Of a stretch of DNA of 64,000 nucleotides, positions 11,067 through 23,014 are shown piece after piece (position 1 is the stretch's first letter; the number at the start of each line of letters is the position of its first letter). The translations under genes were made by a program, and so were the position numbers. The notes below the pieces were generated by a model. The model was not told the DNA's origin. It searched no databases and saw nothing but the letters and a program-made list of their open reading frames with translations. Where the stretch lies: assembly GCA_040954595.2 (NCBI GenBank), contig CM082584.2, forward strand, positions 186,001 through 250,000. Reading direction: 5' to 3'. Source of the stretch: Balanoglossus misakiensis (Eukaryota; Hemichordata).

Positions 11067-13057
11067 ACGCGCGGAACGGATACTGGAATGTAAAGATCGA
11101 TGAAGAATTATCCTTCCTGACGACCTTTAACACACCATATGGCCGTTACAGATTCCTACGAATGCCATTTGGGCTAAGGATGAGCCAAGATGTGTTTCAA
11201 TTCAAAATTGATGAAACATACAGAGAGTGTGAAGGTGCAGTCGGCATTGCAGACGATATACAAGTCTTCGGATCAGGGGAGCGACACCATGACCTGCATC
11301 TACACGAAGCCATGGAACGAACCAGGAAAGCAGGCATTAAACTGAACAAAGAGAAATGCTACATCAAGACAAAAGAATGTAGTTTCTTTGGCATGTTATA
11401 CACAGAAGACGGAGTTAAACCCAACCCAGAAAAGGTCAAGGCGATAGAGATGATGCATCCGCCTAGAGACAAAACCGAACAGCGCACATTCCTCGGAATG
11501 TTGAACTACATGGGTTCATTCATACCCAGATTAGCTGAACACACAGCACCACTGAGAGAGCTCATCAGAGACGACACTGAGTTTGAGTGGTCTCCGACAC
11601 ACACAAAGTCTTTCAATATGATCAAGGACCTGATCAGCACAAAGACTACACTTGCTTACTACGACCGTAAGAAGCCTGCCACTCTACAAGTCGACGCATC
11701 GGAAAAGGGAATCGGAGCGGTGCTCATACAGGAACAGAGACCTATAGCATTTGCGTCCAAGGCCCTGACACCAGCGGAAACCCGATACGCCAATATAGAA
11801 AGAGAACTACTCGCGGTAGTCTACGGATGCGAGAAGTTTCGCACATATCTCTACGGCAGAAGTTTCATAGTAGAGAGTGATCATCGACCGTTGGAGCAAA
11901 TTCAGAGGAAGAATTTGACCAAGGCACCACCCCGATTACAGAGAATGCTGTTGCGCATACAGCCGTATGATTTCACCATACACTACAAGCCAGGCAAACA
12001 GATGATACTCGCCGACGCACTATCTAGACTGTCACCGCAAGATCAGAACGAAATCAGTGACATGAAAGTCCAGATACACCACCTGGTGAAGATCACACCA
12101 ATGAGACAGATGGAGATCAAAGAAGAAACTACCAAAGATGAAATTCTTCAATTATTGATCCAGCAAGTCCTGAAAGGATGGCCAGATAGCATCAAGGACA
12201 TTCACGCTGATATTCGACCCTATTGGTCTATTCGAGACGATATCGCTATCGAAGATGGTATTGTCCTGATAGGCAGCCGACTCCTCATACCAGCAGTAAT
12301 GAGAGATGAAATGCTACAACGCATTCATAGCAGTCACCTGGGGATCGAGAAATGCAAGCTGAGAGCCAGATCCAGCGTGTACTGGCCAGGAATTTATAAA
12401 GATATAGAGAGACTAGTAACAGGATGCAACGCGTGCCAGAAATTCCAGAATTCCCAGCAGAAGGAACCGATGATTCCAATGGAAATTCCACCACGACCGT
12501 GGCACACAATTGGAGCAGACCTATTCTACGTGAACCAAACATGGTACATGATAGTTGCTGACTACTACTCCAAGTTCCCCTTTATTAGGAAACTTGAAGA
12601 CCTCAGAGCCAGTACCATTATGAGAGCCCTCCGAGTTCTATTTGCAGAGCAAGGAATACCCGAGAAACTAGTTTGTGACAACGGATCTCAGTTTACAGCT
12701 AGAGACTTCCACAGCCTAACTGAGAAATATGGTTTTGCGATAGTCACATCATCACCATACTATCCCAAAGGGCACGGTTTTATCGAGCGACATGTACAGA
12801 CCGTGAAGAACATCCTGATGAAGTGCAAAGAGTCCGGAGATGATCCGAATCTAGCATTGTTGGCACTTCGCGCGACTCCATTGAAGTCCAACATACCATC
12901 ACCAGCTGAGTTGCTGAACAGCAGAGCATGCAAGACAACTCTCCCAGCCAAAATTCACCCAGCAAGAAACGGGGAGGAAGTTCGTCAATACCTGACATCT
13001 CAACAGCAGGCCCAGACTTCCAGCCACGACCAGCACTCCAGACAACTACCAGAATAG
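11067..13057 (+). pseudogene. Gypsy RT (C-terminal part), RNase H and integrase
   Basis: The segment shows the RT motifs MPFGLRMSQDVFQ and the IADDIQVFG active-site box. RNase H follows (LQVDASEKGIGAVL, YANIERELLAVVYG, ESDHRPLEQI). The integrase has an HHCC zinc site (RIHSSHL ... CNAC) and a D,D,E core (GADLF, CDNGSQF, FIERHVQT). In-frame TAG at 13055-13057 stops it before the integrase C-terminal region. Its 5' end is frameshifted relative to the upstream ORF. Confidence 0.92.
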
Positions 13058-13396
13058 CTGACAGGTCAACAAGTCCATATACAAAACCCAATCAGCAAAA
13101 CATGGAGTCCAGCGAGAGTTGTAGCCCCAGCAAACACACCTAGGTCCTACACCGTGAAGTTAGACAACGGGAAACAAATGCGACGCAACAGGATCCACCT
13201 GAAACCAGTCAGCGCAGAACTGAAACCAGCACAGACAGGGATGGATCAACACAATATTGCACCAGCAGTCACAGAGGGAACACCGCCTCAACAACCCGCA
13301 ACGCCAGCGTCACCAGCCCAAGAATCGTTGAGATCAACACGAACCAGAACAAACATACAAAAGCCGTCTCGATACAAAGACTATGTGACTGATTGA
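13058..13396 (+). pseudogene. Gypsy integrase C-terminal tail after an in-frame stop
   Basis: The reading frame of the integrase continues directly past the TAG at 13055-13057 for about 112 codons. It contains the VQNP/SPARVV and VKLDNGKQMRRNRIHLKP-like tail usual for Gypsy integrases and ends at a TGA at 13394-13396. A single nonsense mutation therefore truncates the integrase. Confidence 0.85.
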
Positions 13397-13603
13397 TAGC
13401 TTTTTCTGATATTGAGATACGCCATTTGTTCCACAGAAAGTTGAGTTAAAAAGAGGAAAATTTATCACATTTTTCCCAGAGTATTTTTCATGTTCGTTGC
13501 GTTTGATTTTGACAAAGACTGATTCAAGATGAATGCAGAGTTTGCACAGGACAATTCACAGTGACATTCGTATTCAAAAAAGAGTTTTGAAACAATTTAT
13601 CTT

Positions 13604-13616
13604 AAAGAAGAGGGGA
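13604..13616 (+). other. Polypurine tract of the Gypsy element
   Basis: AAAGAAGAGGGGA immediately precedes the 3' LTR, as expected for a plus-strand primer. The 13397-13603 stretch before it is non-coding. Confidence 0.85.
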
Positions 13617-13820
13617 TGTAGTATTCTGATAACTACGATCAATATAGCGCCCTCTAGTGTTGCATTGTTGGTGTTCCACTTGTTTATGAATTGCTGTACG
13701 ACGTCACTTCCGCCCAGATTAGGCGAAGCACATTGTTGAGTCTTTTCAGCCGATCAATAAATAGGTTGTTGTTATACCTAAAGATCGCATTATTATTCCC
13801 ATGTTGATGGAAACATAACA
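13617..13820 (+). repeat. 3' LTR of the Gypsy element
   Basis: 204 bp, TGTAG...AACA, followed by the target duplication ATCAT. It has one more A than the 5' LTR and GTTTATG where the 5' LTR has GTGTATG. Confidence 0.93.
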
Positions 13821-14379
13821 ATCATCCGAGTACTTTTCCCAGCATGCAGTTGCCAAGAAGGCTGCACAGGGAGTTTTTAATTTTGCACTGGTATACAATT
13901 TTTTTATTCGTCAATTTCACAGACACGTGCATTGCACATCAAAATTTTGCGTCAAAAGTGAGGACAACTTAACTAGGTACCAATGCAATGTGGTTTTAGG
14001 CGGATTTGAACTTTTCCTTTAATGTAACAGTTGTATTGACATGCGATTATCATACTGAACATGAATCAATCTCAAAATTGCTAAAAATAAAATAATTCAG
14101 AACATTTAGATTCTACAATGGTGAAAAAATATGACAAACCTCCCAAAATTCTTATTTTTGAGGCCATTTTACAAAAATCTACGAGCCTGGCAAAATCTGA
14201 CAGAGGTGCTAGATAAAGGGCACTTTTTCAAAACTCTAGATGGTTGACCCCAAGTATGCTTATTTGGTTAAATTTTAAAAGGAAATCACCCGCTGTTTTA
14301 GGGTTAATATTGCGAAAGGGACTTCATAAGTTGTCTGAAAACACCAGTTTCCCCAATTTTCACTAATGTATAGGAATAC

Positions 14380-15035
14380 TTGAGAAGTCGGCCAGATTAG
14401 AAGTCGGCCAGTACGCGCGTATGAGAAGTCGGCCAGTACGAGAAGTCGGCCAGTTGTTGAACTTGTACCCGAATAGTGCAGTGATGACCCAGATTACTTA
14501 TAACAACACTTAATAAAATATAATTGCACTAAATATTTTCATTTGGACGGATTTCCCAAATTCTTGACAACACAATGGCGTCATTTCAAATAATGGCGTC
14601 TGGCATCCGTACCGGTTCGCCAGCCCCGTATCCGCGTAAGGAGCTTAGGTTGTTCGCCAAATTCCTGTGACATTTCTGATTAAAGGGAGTTGTTTCAAAG
14701 CCTACTAAAATACATAGAAGATGTATGTGTATATTCATACTTTGAGACAAAACCAAACAAACAAACGTGACGAGGAACAGACTACTGGCGCAGCGCAAGA
14801 AGTGCAGGTGACTGATGTTGACGTACCCCGGTGACGTACATGAAAAGTGAACAGACAGTTTTAAAATTCATCGGCTATTTGTACAAATATCTCAGCTCCT
14901 GTACATCAAGGAAACATCTCGTAGTGAAACAGTTATATATAACACAAAGTACCAGGGTTCTCTCCCACAGGCCGACTTCTCGTACTGGCCGATACCGACT
15001 TCTCATACTGGTCGACTTCTCAGGACACCATGTAT
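14380..15035. repeat. Foldback-like repeat with AGAAGTCGGCCAG motifs, block A
   Basis: Several copies of AGAAGTCGGCCAGTACG cluster at 14385-14452, and the reverse complement occurs at 14970-15025. These enclose about 500 bp with no recognised gene. Block B has the same structure at 37437-38065 with one more motif copy and a 28-bp internal deletion. Confidence 0.6.
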
Positions 15036-15141
15036 AGCATAGCTGTTGAACTCAAAAAATATGTAAAACTACAAGTGATGTAAACAACTTGTGGAACCAT
15101 GTTCAAATCGAGACCAGAAGAAAAGAGATTTCAAGACTTAC

Positions 15142-15223
15142 CTCCTTCAACACTTTACTGCCCTGTAGCGCACTGTGTGACATTTGTAGTTGTGCATTCA
15201 TAACCAGAAGGACGTGGCCGAAC
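15142..15223 (-). pseudogene. GCC2/GCC3-type partial exon, block A, with TAA
   Basis: Donor GTAAGT is present and the acceptor is probably CGCTAG. The sequence reads PSGYEC, TQCATGQ-stop-SVEG, which is the GCC2/GCC3 (ephrin-receptor-like) pattern with TAA (plus strand 15155-15157) where Tyr is usual. An upstream Arg sits where a Cys is expected. The same lesions occur in block B. Confidence 0.55.
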
Positions 15224-15463
15224 CTAGCGAGTATGAACCTATCACAGAAAAAATTCAAAGAACGATTGGTTTGGTCCAACGATCCCTTATTAGAGAGATG
15301 TCCGTAATCACAGGTGTTACTGTACTATACCTCTTCAGTGGAATCATTGTGTTTTTCAAAGCGCATCACAATATCAACTCCAATGAGCATAACAGTTTAA
15401 TTTTCTGTGTATGTCATGCTATAACACAGGGAAGTCACAAGAGTGATTTGCAGCCCAACTTAC

Positions 15464-15644
15464 CAGTAACTGTTGAACAATCAACTACGGGTGACATGGT
15501 TGGACACTTGGATCCTGCTGGACAAGGCGTGCATGTGCCGTCGCCTTCCATTGCATATTCACCATTGCCACAGTCAAGCGGATCTTACATTGAATCTGTA
15601 CACGATTGTCCAGCAGGGCACAGAAGACGGGATGTGCGTGCAGG
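15464..15644 (-). pseudogene. GCC2/GCC3-type exon, block A, with TAA
   Basis: Donor GTAAGT follows DCSTVT. The frame contains CPAGQSC, DCGNGEYAMEG, TCTPCPAGSKCP, the classic GCC2/GCC3 spacing. A TAA at plus-strand 15585-15587, just before the DPLDC segment, is shared with block B (38624-38626). The acceptor end is a guess. Confidence 0.6.
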
Positions 15645-15899
15645 CTCCGCACTTATTTCATCTGATTAAAGAAAATGAGGTTTTTAGTGATGTATTTGTG
15701 ATACAGTGTCATTTAAAATAACAAATTACTTGAGATGATTCACTTCATAATTCTGAGACAAGTATACAGGCATGTAGAAAATTCTTTGGAGGACATTAAA
15801 TGTCATTTCTAATCAACCATTTTCTGAATATCATAAGACTCTGCGAGATCTCACATGGCTAACCGGGTCTCGCAAGATCTCGCACTGAGTTGATAATCT

Positions 15900-15912
15900 G
15901 TTGTAAACACAT

Positions 15913-15943
<31 letters not shown>

Positions 15944-15990
15944 AACATAACCCCAGTCGCACTGACTTGAAAATCTGTTGTAAACACATA
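15900..15990. repeat. CATA/CA microsatellite, block A
   Basis: (CATA)n followed by (CA)n, then a second short copy preceded by the same TGTTGTAAACACATAC string. Array lengths differ in block B (38940-39030). Confidence 0.9.
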
Positions 15991-16054
15991 CATGCATACA
16001 CACATACCCCTCAGTTTCATCACACAGCAAACTGAACAAGTACCACAATCTTAC

Positions 16055-16188
16055 CATTTGTACATCTGGTACAGTTTGTTGCACCAGCCAATGACACGTA
16101 ACCCTTGGTACACTTGAATTGCGATGCACTGGGATCTGTGCAGGCGTACCCTTGCTCACAAATAGTACACTGTTCAGCACCGGCTGAT
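16055..16188 (-). CDS. GCC2/GCC3-type exon, block A, intact
   Basis: Acceptor GATTTACAG and donor GTAAGA bound 134 nt. The frame AEQCTICEQGYACTD, KCTKGYVSLAG, NCTRCTNG is open and has regular cysteine spacing. Block B (39083-39216) is also open, with Gly to Asp near the end. Confidence 0.7.
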
Positions 16189-16331
16189 CTGTAAATCAAA
16201 CAAAGAATTTACACACCAAGTTAACCTTTGAATACCACTGTAAAAAATTGGCGCAAATTTTAATTATTTTCATAAATAGAGGTCTATTCAAATTTGATGT
16301 TGGAAATAAAGGTGGGTGGGTAGAAGTTTAC

Positions 16332-16462
16332 CTGTTATGCAAGAGGTACAGCGAGACATCCTTTGTCCAAGGCCGAACTATAATAACCAGCCGAGCATAA
16401 AATCACAGTGTTACCATTTGGACAATGGTTACCAGCTTGGCAATCAGCACATGATGTTTGTG
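16332..16462 (-). pseudogene. GCC2/GCC3-type exon, block A, frameshifted
   Basis: Acceptor ATTTTCAG and donor GTAAAC bound 131 nt. It reads SCADCQAGNHCPNG, ILCSAGYYSSA and then needs a one-base shift to continue as MSRCTSCITG. The same shift is in block B. Confidence 0.6.
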
Positions 16463-16931
16463 CTGAAAATAAACAGAGATTTATAGAATCTTATAGTCAC
16501 AGTCATACCTTCAAAGACGTGGGATTCTCACGCGGGTTGGGGAGACATAAATCCCTGGCAAAAGATTGAGGACAGGAAAATGCCAAACCAGAGATATTGG
16601 TAACAGAAACTGTATACAGTCAATGCCATATGGCAGTGTGCTGTTCTAACAACCGACAAGAATGTGACGATCATAGTCTGTGTCGGAGATTTGGAAAAGA
16701 GCAAATTCGGTGAAAAGACGGGACAAAACAAAAGTCTACTTATACGATGCACATGAAAACTGGATGAAAGCGAAGCAGTCCACTATTTGAATGCATTGGA
16801 TGTAAAATTGGCAGAATATTTGGACTGGACATAATGTTTGTACGCACAGAATTAGGCACATGCACATAAGATGATCGTCCGCCTAAGTGAAAGATTACAC
16901 AGTAATGCCCAAACTTTAAGTGCTGACTCAC

Positions 16932-17164
16932 CATTTATATTAGTGTAGTATCCATCTTCACACACCTCTGGCTCCGACATACCATCATATTGGCACTTAT
17001 ACCCAGGGCAGGACAAGGCGTACAGTCTATACTTCCATTGTTGGCAAAATATCCCTGTCCGCATTGTGTTGGTGATGAGAGGCTGGCTGTTCCACACATG
17101 AAACCCTTGGACACAGCGTGCATGCTTCAGAACATGCTGAACGGTAACTTCCAACTGCGCAGTC
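16932..17164 (-). pseudogene. GCC2/GCC3-type double-repeat exon, block A, frameshifted twice
   Basis: Acceptor CCTACAG and donor GTGAGT bound about 233 nt. Three adjacent frames carry EACTLCP, KGFMCGTASLSS with QCGQGYFANNGSIDCTPC, and GYKCQYDGMSEPEVCEDGYY. Two small indels therefore separate them. Both are shared with block B (41392-41624). Confidence 0.6.
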
Positions 17165-17786
17165 CTGTAGGAGTAAAGACGTCAAATATTAGGGAGGTTT
17201 AAGAGCCCTCTAGCCAGCAAACTTCATCAAGGATGTACGCGCAGAACATAAACTGGAAACACTGCGCGCCCGGTCCTTTTCCCATAGGATTACATTGATA
17301 ATCGCCAGAAAACAAACTTCTACTATTGTCATTTTCACGAAATTTTACACATAGCTCAGTCCAGCAAATATAAATTCATTGGTCAAATAAAATATAGGCG
17401 TCACCGCGCTCTTTTTTGAGATAAATTGCGTTAAGAATTTTGCCCATAGACAAACCATTGGTGAAAAATGCTGAGTCAGCAGATTTCTTCTATTATCGAC
17501 CAAATTCATGGCTCTGTATTTCAAAAACAAGCCCAGTGACCCCTATATTTTATTACGGATTTTCATTATACATACAAAGGAGAATAAAAAAATCCACAAT
17601 TAAAAAAAATGACAATACTTTCAATTTTACTGAACGTACATCCTTAATGTTACTTAATATGTAGTGGAGCACCAAAACCCAAATTTTCATATCGATTGTG
17701 TATTTTGTGATAAAAGCACCAAACTTGGCTCAGATGTGTGTTAATGTGTACTGAACGAATTCAGATAGCGAGTCACTAAATATCTG

Positions 17787-18213
17787 TAGTCTCGGTTACC
17801 CAGAGCCCTCTGCTTCTTCCGTTAGGCACTCCAGAAAGAGGGTCTGGGGAAACCCGGTAGACACATTGCCGGGCGGAATCGGGACAGCTGCGATGCATGA
17901 CGGGAGCTTAATATTCGGTACGATATTATGATATGACCATATTAGAAAACTATTAACCAAACTTCTCTCTCTCTTTTCAATTTGTAGACAGTTTTAGCAG
18001 GTCTAGCACTACTCAGCATGTTTTCTTTATCGTATGACATACATGTCGGCCGTGAGGTTCGCGCGCAGGACGTTGCCATTTTGGAATATTAAGCTCCCGT
18101 CATGCATCGCAGCTGTCCCGATTCCGCCCGGCGATTTGTCTACCGGGTTTCCCCAGACCCTCTTTCTGGAGTGCCTAACGGAAGAAGCAGAGGGCTCTGG
18201 GTAACCGAGACTA
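17787..18213. mobile_element. A-specific foldback MITE with 10-bp target duplication
   Basis: Long terminal inverted repeats (TAGTCTCGGTTACCCAGAGC..., more than 130 bp, to about 17915 and from about 18080) enclose about 160 bp. TAAATATCTG is repeated on both sides (17777-17786, 18214-18223). Block B has this target only once, uninterrupted, near 43035-43045. A 9-10 bp duplication fits Mutator-like elements. No transposase. Confidence 0.87.
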
Positions 18214-18500
18214 TAAATATCTGTTGAAGAGTTTCCATGTCAACCATTTTTTTTCAAAATGGCCGCCAATACAGATAATCACACCTGTTAAACACCAAAA
18301 TAAATTCAGATTACAATATTTGAAACAAGAAACTACGGAAAGAATGGTTTGCAATAGAACTATGGTTATTAAACTACAAATGTACTTATAAGGGTAACTA
18401 AGGGATCAAAACACAGGTGAAACTTTCAATCCCTGGTTCTCGCATTAGTATAGGTGCTCCCCCCAGTCAAACATTATGGCTAGTTGCGATATTTAACTGG

Positions 18501-19348
18501 AAAGTGCAGTTCACGAAATAAAAACCTGGATGACACATAATAAACTTCAACTCAATGGTGGCAAAACCGAGGTACTCCTGATAAGGTCTCAGTTCAACCG
18601 CTCGCCTCGTCCCATAAACCACATGAGCATTGGATCATGTTGTGTTCAAATTGTGAATTCTGCACGGAATATAGGTGTGACATTCGACGACAATTACACT
18701 TTCAATAAGCACATTAATGCAATTTGCAAGTCAATTTTCTTCCATCTGCGTCAAATCAGCCACATCGCCGTTACCTCACAAAGGAAGTTTGCCAGATGCT
18801 GGTTCATGCTCTAATCACATCAAAACTGAACTACTGTAATGCACTACTCTGTGGTTTACCATCATCATGCATGCTACAGCATGCCCTGAATTCTGCAGCC
18901 AGGATCGTTTCTCGTACCCGTAAAAGGGATCATATTACTCCTGTTCTCATGGATTTACATTGGTTGCCTGTACACTATAGAATCCAATACAAGATCTTGC
19001 TTATGACATATAAGGCATTAAACAACACAGCACCAGCTTACATCTCTGACTTAATCCATCTGAAAACTTCAACAAGACTTCTTCGTTCAAATGACAAATT
19101 TCTACTTCATGTACCATGGAGTAAGAAGAAAACGTACGGCGATCGTGCTTTTTCGTATATCGCCCCACTCATCTGGAACAGTGTCCCAATAGAGGTATGC
19201 TAGTCACCTAGCCTTGACAGTTTCAAGAAACACATCAAGACTTATCTGTTTAACAGAGCCTATTAACAGTAACTTTACATTGTAAAGCACTATTGAACAC
19301 TATTGCAGTGGAGTTTGGTGCTCTATAAGTCCTTTTGATTGATTGATG
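18501..19348 (+). mobile_element. L2-like LINE, RT C-terminal half and 3' tail
   Basis: The frames EIKTWMTHNKLQLNGGKTE, NSARNIGVTFDD, LNYCNALLCGLP, LHWLPV and YGDRAFSYIAP are the 3' part of an L2/CR1 reverse transcriptase. There is one frameshift near 18780 and a TAG at 19201-19203. The 3' UTR ends in (GATT)n. It abuts the end of block A at 18498. Confidence 0.83.
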
Positions 19349-20720
19349 AACAGTTTACCACCTTAGCTAAACACATAAACAGATCACCGATACGTCCGAA
19401 TAGCGCGTGTATGAGGGCTTGGCTAACTTGTGACCTCAGTAAAGATCATGTGAAAATGTCCATTTTGTTTGGTCGGGCATTCATTCTTGTCGGCAAAAAC
19501 TGCCATAGGAAATTATAAACTTAAGTCAAATTGTTGAAACAATAAATAATAGTCCATGTGTCTTGATACTTCAGATCATGCATCGGTTCGACTCTGTCTG
19601 TAGTCGGCTACCCAAATTTATTGGGAAGTTCGGCCTTTTACACATTAATACGTGTGGTTTTCGATCATATCCTACCGGTCTTATTGGTTGGCATTAATTT
19701 GGCAGTGTGCTATAAGCATATTACATCCTACATCAAACCAAAATAAAGCTTGTGATACTTTGACCATCAGTATTTGTTTACTTTTAGTCGCTAGTGAAAT
19801 TCAAGCTCAGTAATAACTTTACAACTAACTTATTAGGGGCCCAAGCCCCTATGGGTGGGGCCCCTATTGGTATTGCTGGCATTTTTCTTCTTCTTTGGCA
19901 CTTTCATCGGCCACTAGGATCTTGAAAACGGCTAAACCTACAATTCTCAAATATGGCACAATGATGCAGGCCAATGAGATCTGGTGCAGTACGTCCATGA
20001 ATGTTAAATTAGTCAAGTGACCTGATGACCATATAAGGGCGAAATTTTCAAATTAGGGCATGTCGATTTTGAGAAGAAGATTTTTGATCATTATATTTCA
20101 TTTTTTTTCATTGACCATGGGGGGTCTGGACCAAGGCATAGGCTTTACTATACCCGCATAGCAAAGCTATGACAACATCGTATTTAAATAATAACACATG
20201 TTAGCGAGGGCAATATCATGATCTTTTGCCTGCACAAGGGATGGTGATCTTTGACCTTAATAATATTGATGATGCCCGAGCCGCAGGGAAGGGCATCATC
20301 AATATGTTTCGATGTGTGACGTTACCAGCACATTCCAGAAGACAGCATGGCATCGTCTGTACAAGTTGAGTGAAATACTTAGAAAGATATCGCCACATAC
20401 AGTGACTGGGCTGTGTTCATGTTTTTCTCTTGAAATCATGAACAGTGTTATACACCTCTGTATCAATGCTGTTTTAGTGACTTTTTCACACCCGTTCTTT
20501 TTGTTTTGAGTGAATAGGATAGTCAACTAACTACTGCTGGACAATGGGTGTGAGTTTCATGGCTCTCACATGATGGGGTAATCTGGGGTAACATTTTGAA
20601 AATACCATGTCATTTTCAGAACGCAGTTACGGTGTATGTACATGTGAACAGTGATACATGTACATGTGTAGGTCGGAAATTTAGATCGGGTATACACGTC
20701 TGCATCTAACACTCAAACTG
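19349..20720. other. Non-coding stretch with a GGGGCCC-rich repeat
   Basis: No gene recognised. Near 19836-19866 a GGGGCCCAAGCCCC / GGGGCCCCT motif precedes low-complexity text (CTTCTTCTTTGGC). That motif together with the later TTGACCTTTGACC segments looks like a dispersed non-autonomous repeat. Confidence 0.4.
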
Positions 20721-20857
20721 CAATATTGCCAAACGTGTGTATTATACACGATATACTACATGTAGTAATTCTATTAGACTTAGTCTGCATTGGTCAATAT
20801 AATATACGGAAACTAAATATGTCGATCGGATTTAATCTTTCACAGGTCCAGCTGTGG

Positions 20858-21665
20858 TTGCGCAGAACACGTCTCCATTTATGGTGTGAACAGGGACTGC
20901 TGTACGCATGTGCACATCTGAGTTCACGAGGTTACACCTACTGCGGTTGCGCAGAACACGTCTCCATTTATGGAGTGAACAGGGACTGACCAAGGGGCCG
21001 AAATGAGAAGCCAAATTTCGGGTGACCCCTTGACCTTTGACCCACCTTGAAAAACACATATCTACTTCTACGCTAACTAATACACCTAGGGAGCTGATTT
21101 TTGGTGGACAGGTACAACTATTGGACCAAATCATTTCGCCGCAATGTCACGTGACCTCGGTGACCTTTGAACTATTTATAACATAAATGCTCATAAGTAC
21201 GTAACTATTAGACCGACAGACTTCATATTTGGTGGGATGAAGCATACACATGTACTTGTTACCCCTTGACCTTTGACCTAATTAATTATGTGCATACCTA
21301 ATTCTAGGCTTACCAATAGGGCTAGAGGTTTTGTTTCTGTTGGACATGGACAAGTGTGGGGTCCAATTTTTTCCATAAAATTTTGGGTGACCTCAGGTGA
21401 TCTACTTTCTCATATCTCGGCCTCCAGAGCAGGTACAGCCTTAGCATTTCGAGGGATGGGACTAAAATGAAAAGCCGAATTTTGAGGTCACCTGTACAAC
21501 TGCTTAACTCATTAATTATGTGCATACCTAATTCCAGGCGAACCAATAGGGCTGAAGGTTTGGTTTCTGATGGACCTGGACCAGTATGGGGTCAAAAAAT
21601 TTTGCCCAAATTTCGGGTGACCTCAGATGACCATTTTGGCTTGCAGCTATATTTTAACCCTAATG
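20858..21665 (+). repeat. Diverged tandem non-coding repeats
   Basis: An 85-bp duplication carrying GCGCAGAACACGTCTCCATT occurs at 20858 and 20946. Downstream are two diverged copies (21277 and 21506) of about 230 bp with ATTAATTATGTGCATACCTA, CCAATAGGGCT and GTGACCTCAG. No reading frame is conserved between copies. 21666-22689 shows no gene. Confidence 0.6.
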
Positions 21666-22689
21666 CTACTAGGTGTCATACCTGTTTAGAGTGTCAAGTC
21701 CCTTAAAATATGTATTTGCCATTTTTTCTTCCTAAACGTATTTTGACTGTCTTGCCATGGCTCTCATATGTTAGACACACTTGGCAGTCTAAACCCCCCT
21801 TAAATGTACTAAATCGTACTGGTTTGCTCTGGTTTGGTTTGAGGGTCTTGTATAGGCCCTACTGCGTAACACGCCCTTGGCAGCCTAACAGGCCTGGGAG
21901 CCAGGATTCTAGGCACCCTGGATATCAAACTGACTTGGCAGCGTTAGGGTTAAAACTATGTATAATCACATACTAGATGTTTGAAAAATGGCAATGTCTT
22001 CTCTAAATGTTCTCCATCCAAAGGGATCTGACAAGGGTGTCCCCTGTCAGCACTTCATTTTTTGTTTGTCATAGCAATTTTCGCGACTGTTATATTAGAT
22101 TTAGAGTTGACTAAAAGATAAATGGTGTCTACGATTCCAAACACATAAAAATTACACCAGTTGTGGACGACACAACATTATTTTATTTGATGAGAGTAGT
22201 GTTCATCATGCCATAAATATAGTCAAAAAATTTGTTAGTTTTAGAAACCCAACTAAATACACGAAAAGTTGGGCTTTAGATTGGTTAACTGAAAATCAGG
22301 CTGATTGCAATTTTTCGGGTGGCCCGATACTCCCAACAAGTCACTTGGAATGTACTTTCATTCTAATATTGTCATTTATTAGCATGGAGTAATCTTACTT
22401 TTTACCATAAGGGTGGAACCATGATTCATTCTCAAGAGGGGTCTGGTACCAATACTCATAATGGCCTTCGATACCGGCAGGCATGTATAGCCTATGGCTA
22501 CGCCCAGCATGAGGTGGTGATTCATACTGTTGGTTGTATGGACTAGATGGGTTCGGTGACAGCGACACAAATTTTCATGCAGATCTTGATTACACTTGTA
22601 GAGAAAAACAAAAAATCTACATATTGAAAGAAATGGTGATACTTTAAACTGTATAAATTATTATCCCAAGACAATAAATCAAAACTTAC

Positions 22690-22813
22690 TTTGTTCACAA
22701 AGGTCACCAGTGAAAACAATTCTGACAGAAACATGTGTACAGTTCACATGATCCAGATGTCATCTTGCAGAAACCACTGTTCAAGCACGGATTGGGATCG
22801 CATTGGTTGATTC
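22690..22813 (-). pseudogene. EGF-like exon between block A and the tandem duplication, frameshifted
   Basis: Acceptor AACCAG and donor GTAAGT bound 124 nt, one base longer than 3n. It reads INQCDPNPCLNSGFC, SC, YTCFCQNC, then an extra T breaks the frame before FTGDLC. All eight cysteine positions of the local EGF variant are recognisable. Confidence 0.65.
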
Positions 22814-23014
22814 CTGGTTTTCAATACACAAGAAAGTTGGGACGATGAGCAATGGGGCAGAGACTGATCATCAAAAATTTGGGACAGGGAATTCCAACAA
22901 ATGAGATCATTAAGTCATATATGCAAAGCAAATCAGAAAAGAGAATCAGAAGATTTTCTCCGAAGGACACCTTGCAAATTCATGATTGGAAAGACACTGC
23001 AGTCACATGTATAT

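Larger units (their letters stand above)
5891..13820 (+). mobile_element. Ty3/Gypsy LTR retrotransposon, degenerate, carrying a nested foldback
   Basis: LTRs of 203 and 204 bp differ by one substitution and one 1-bp indel. They flank a tRNA-Leu-type primer site, Gag, CCHC knuckles, protease, RT, RNase H, integrase and a polypurine tract. A 5-bp target duplication ATCAT (5886-5890 and 13821-13825) flanks it. Block B has the uninterrupted target around 36470-36480. Domain order (integrase last), two zinc knuckles and the IADDI-type RT box suggest the Mag-like part of the Ty3/Gypsy family; that placement is inference. Coding is broken by the nested element, by a small deletion in RT and by an in-frame stop in the integrase region. 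Confidence 0.95.
363..18498. repeat. Duplicated block A
   Basis: Block A is collinear with block B (30591-43319), exon by exon and intron by intron, with a few percent divergence plus indels. Shared sequence starts at AACAAAAATAG (363 / 30591) and ends at ATTTAACT (18498 / 43319). A-specific insertions are the Gypsy element at 5891-13820 and the foldback at 17787-18213. A lacks a cysteine-rich exon that B has at 37037-37253 but keeps EGF exon 5, which B has lost. Confidence 0.92.

Noticed and set aside
15850-16180. Minus-strand ORF rich in YVCVCVCMYV
   Set aside because: It translates a CATA/CA microsatellite fused to the GCC exon at 16055-16188.
21710-21976. ORFs in the 20-22 kb region as genes
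   Set aside because: No domains. The frames cross diverged non-coding repeats and are not conserved between repeat copies.
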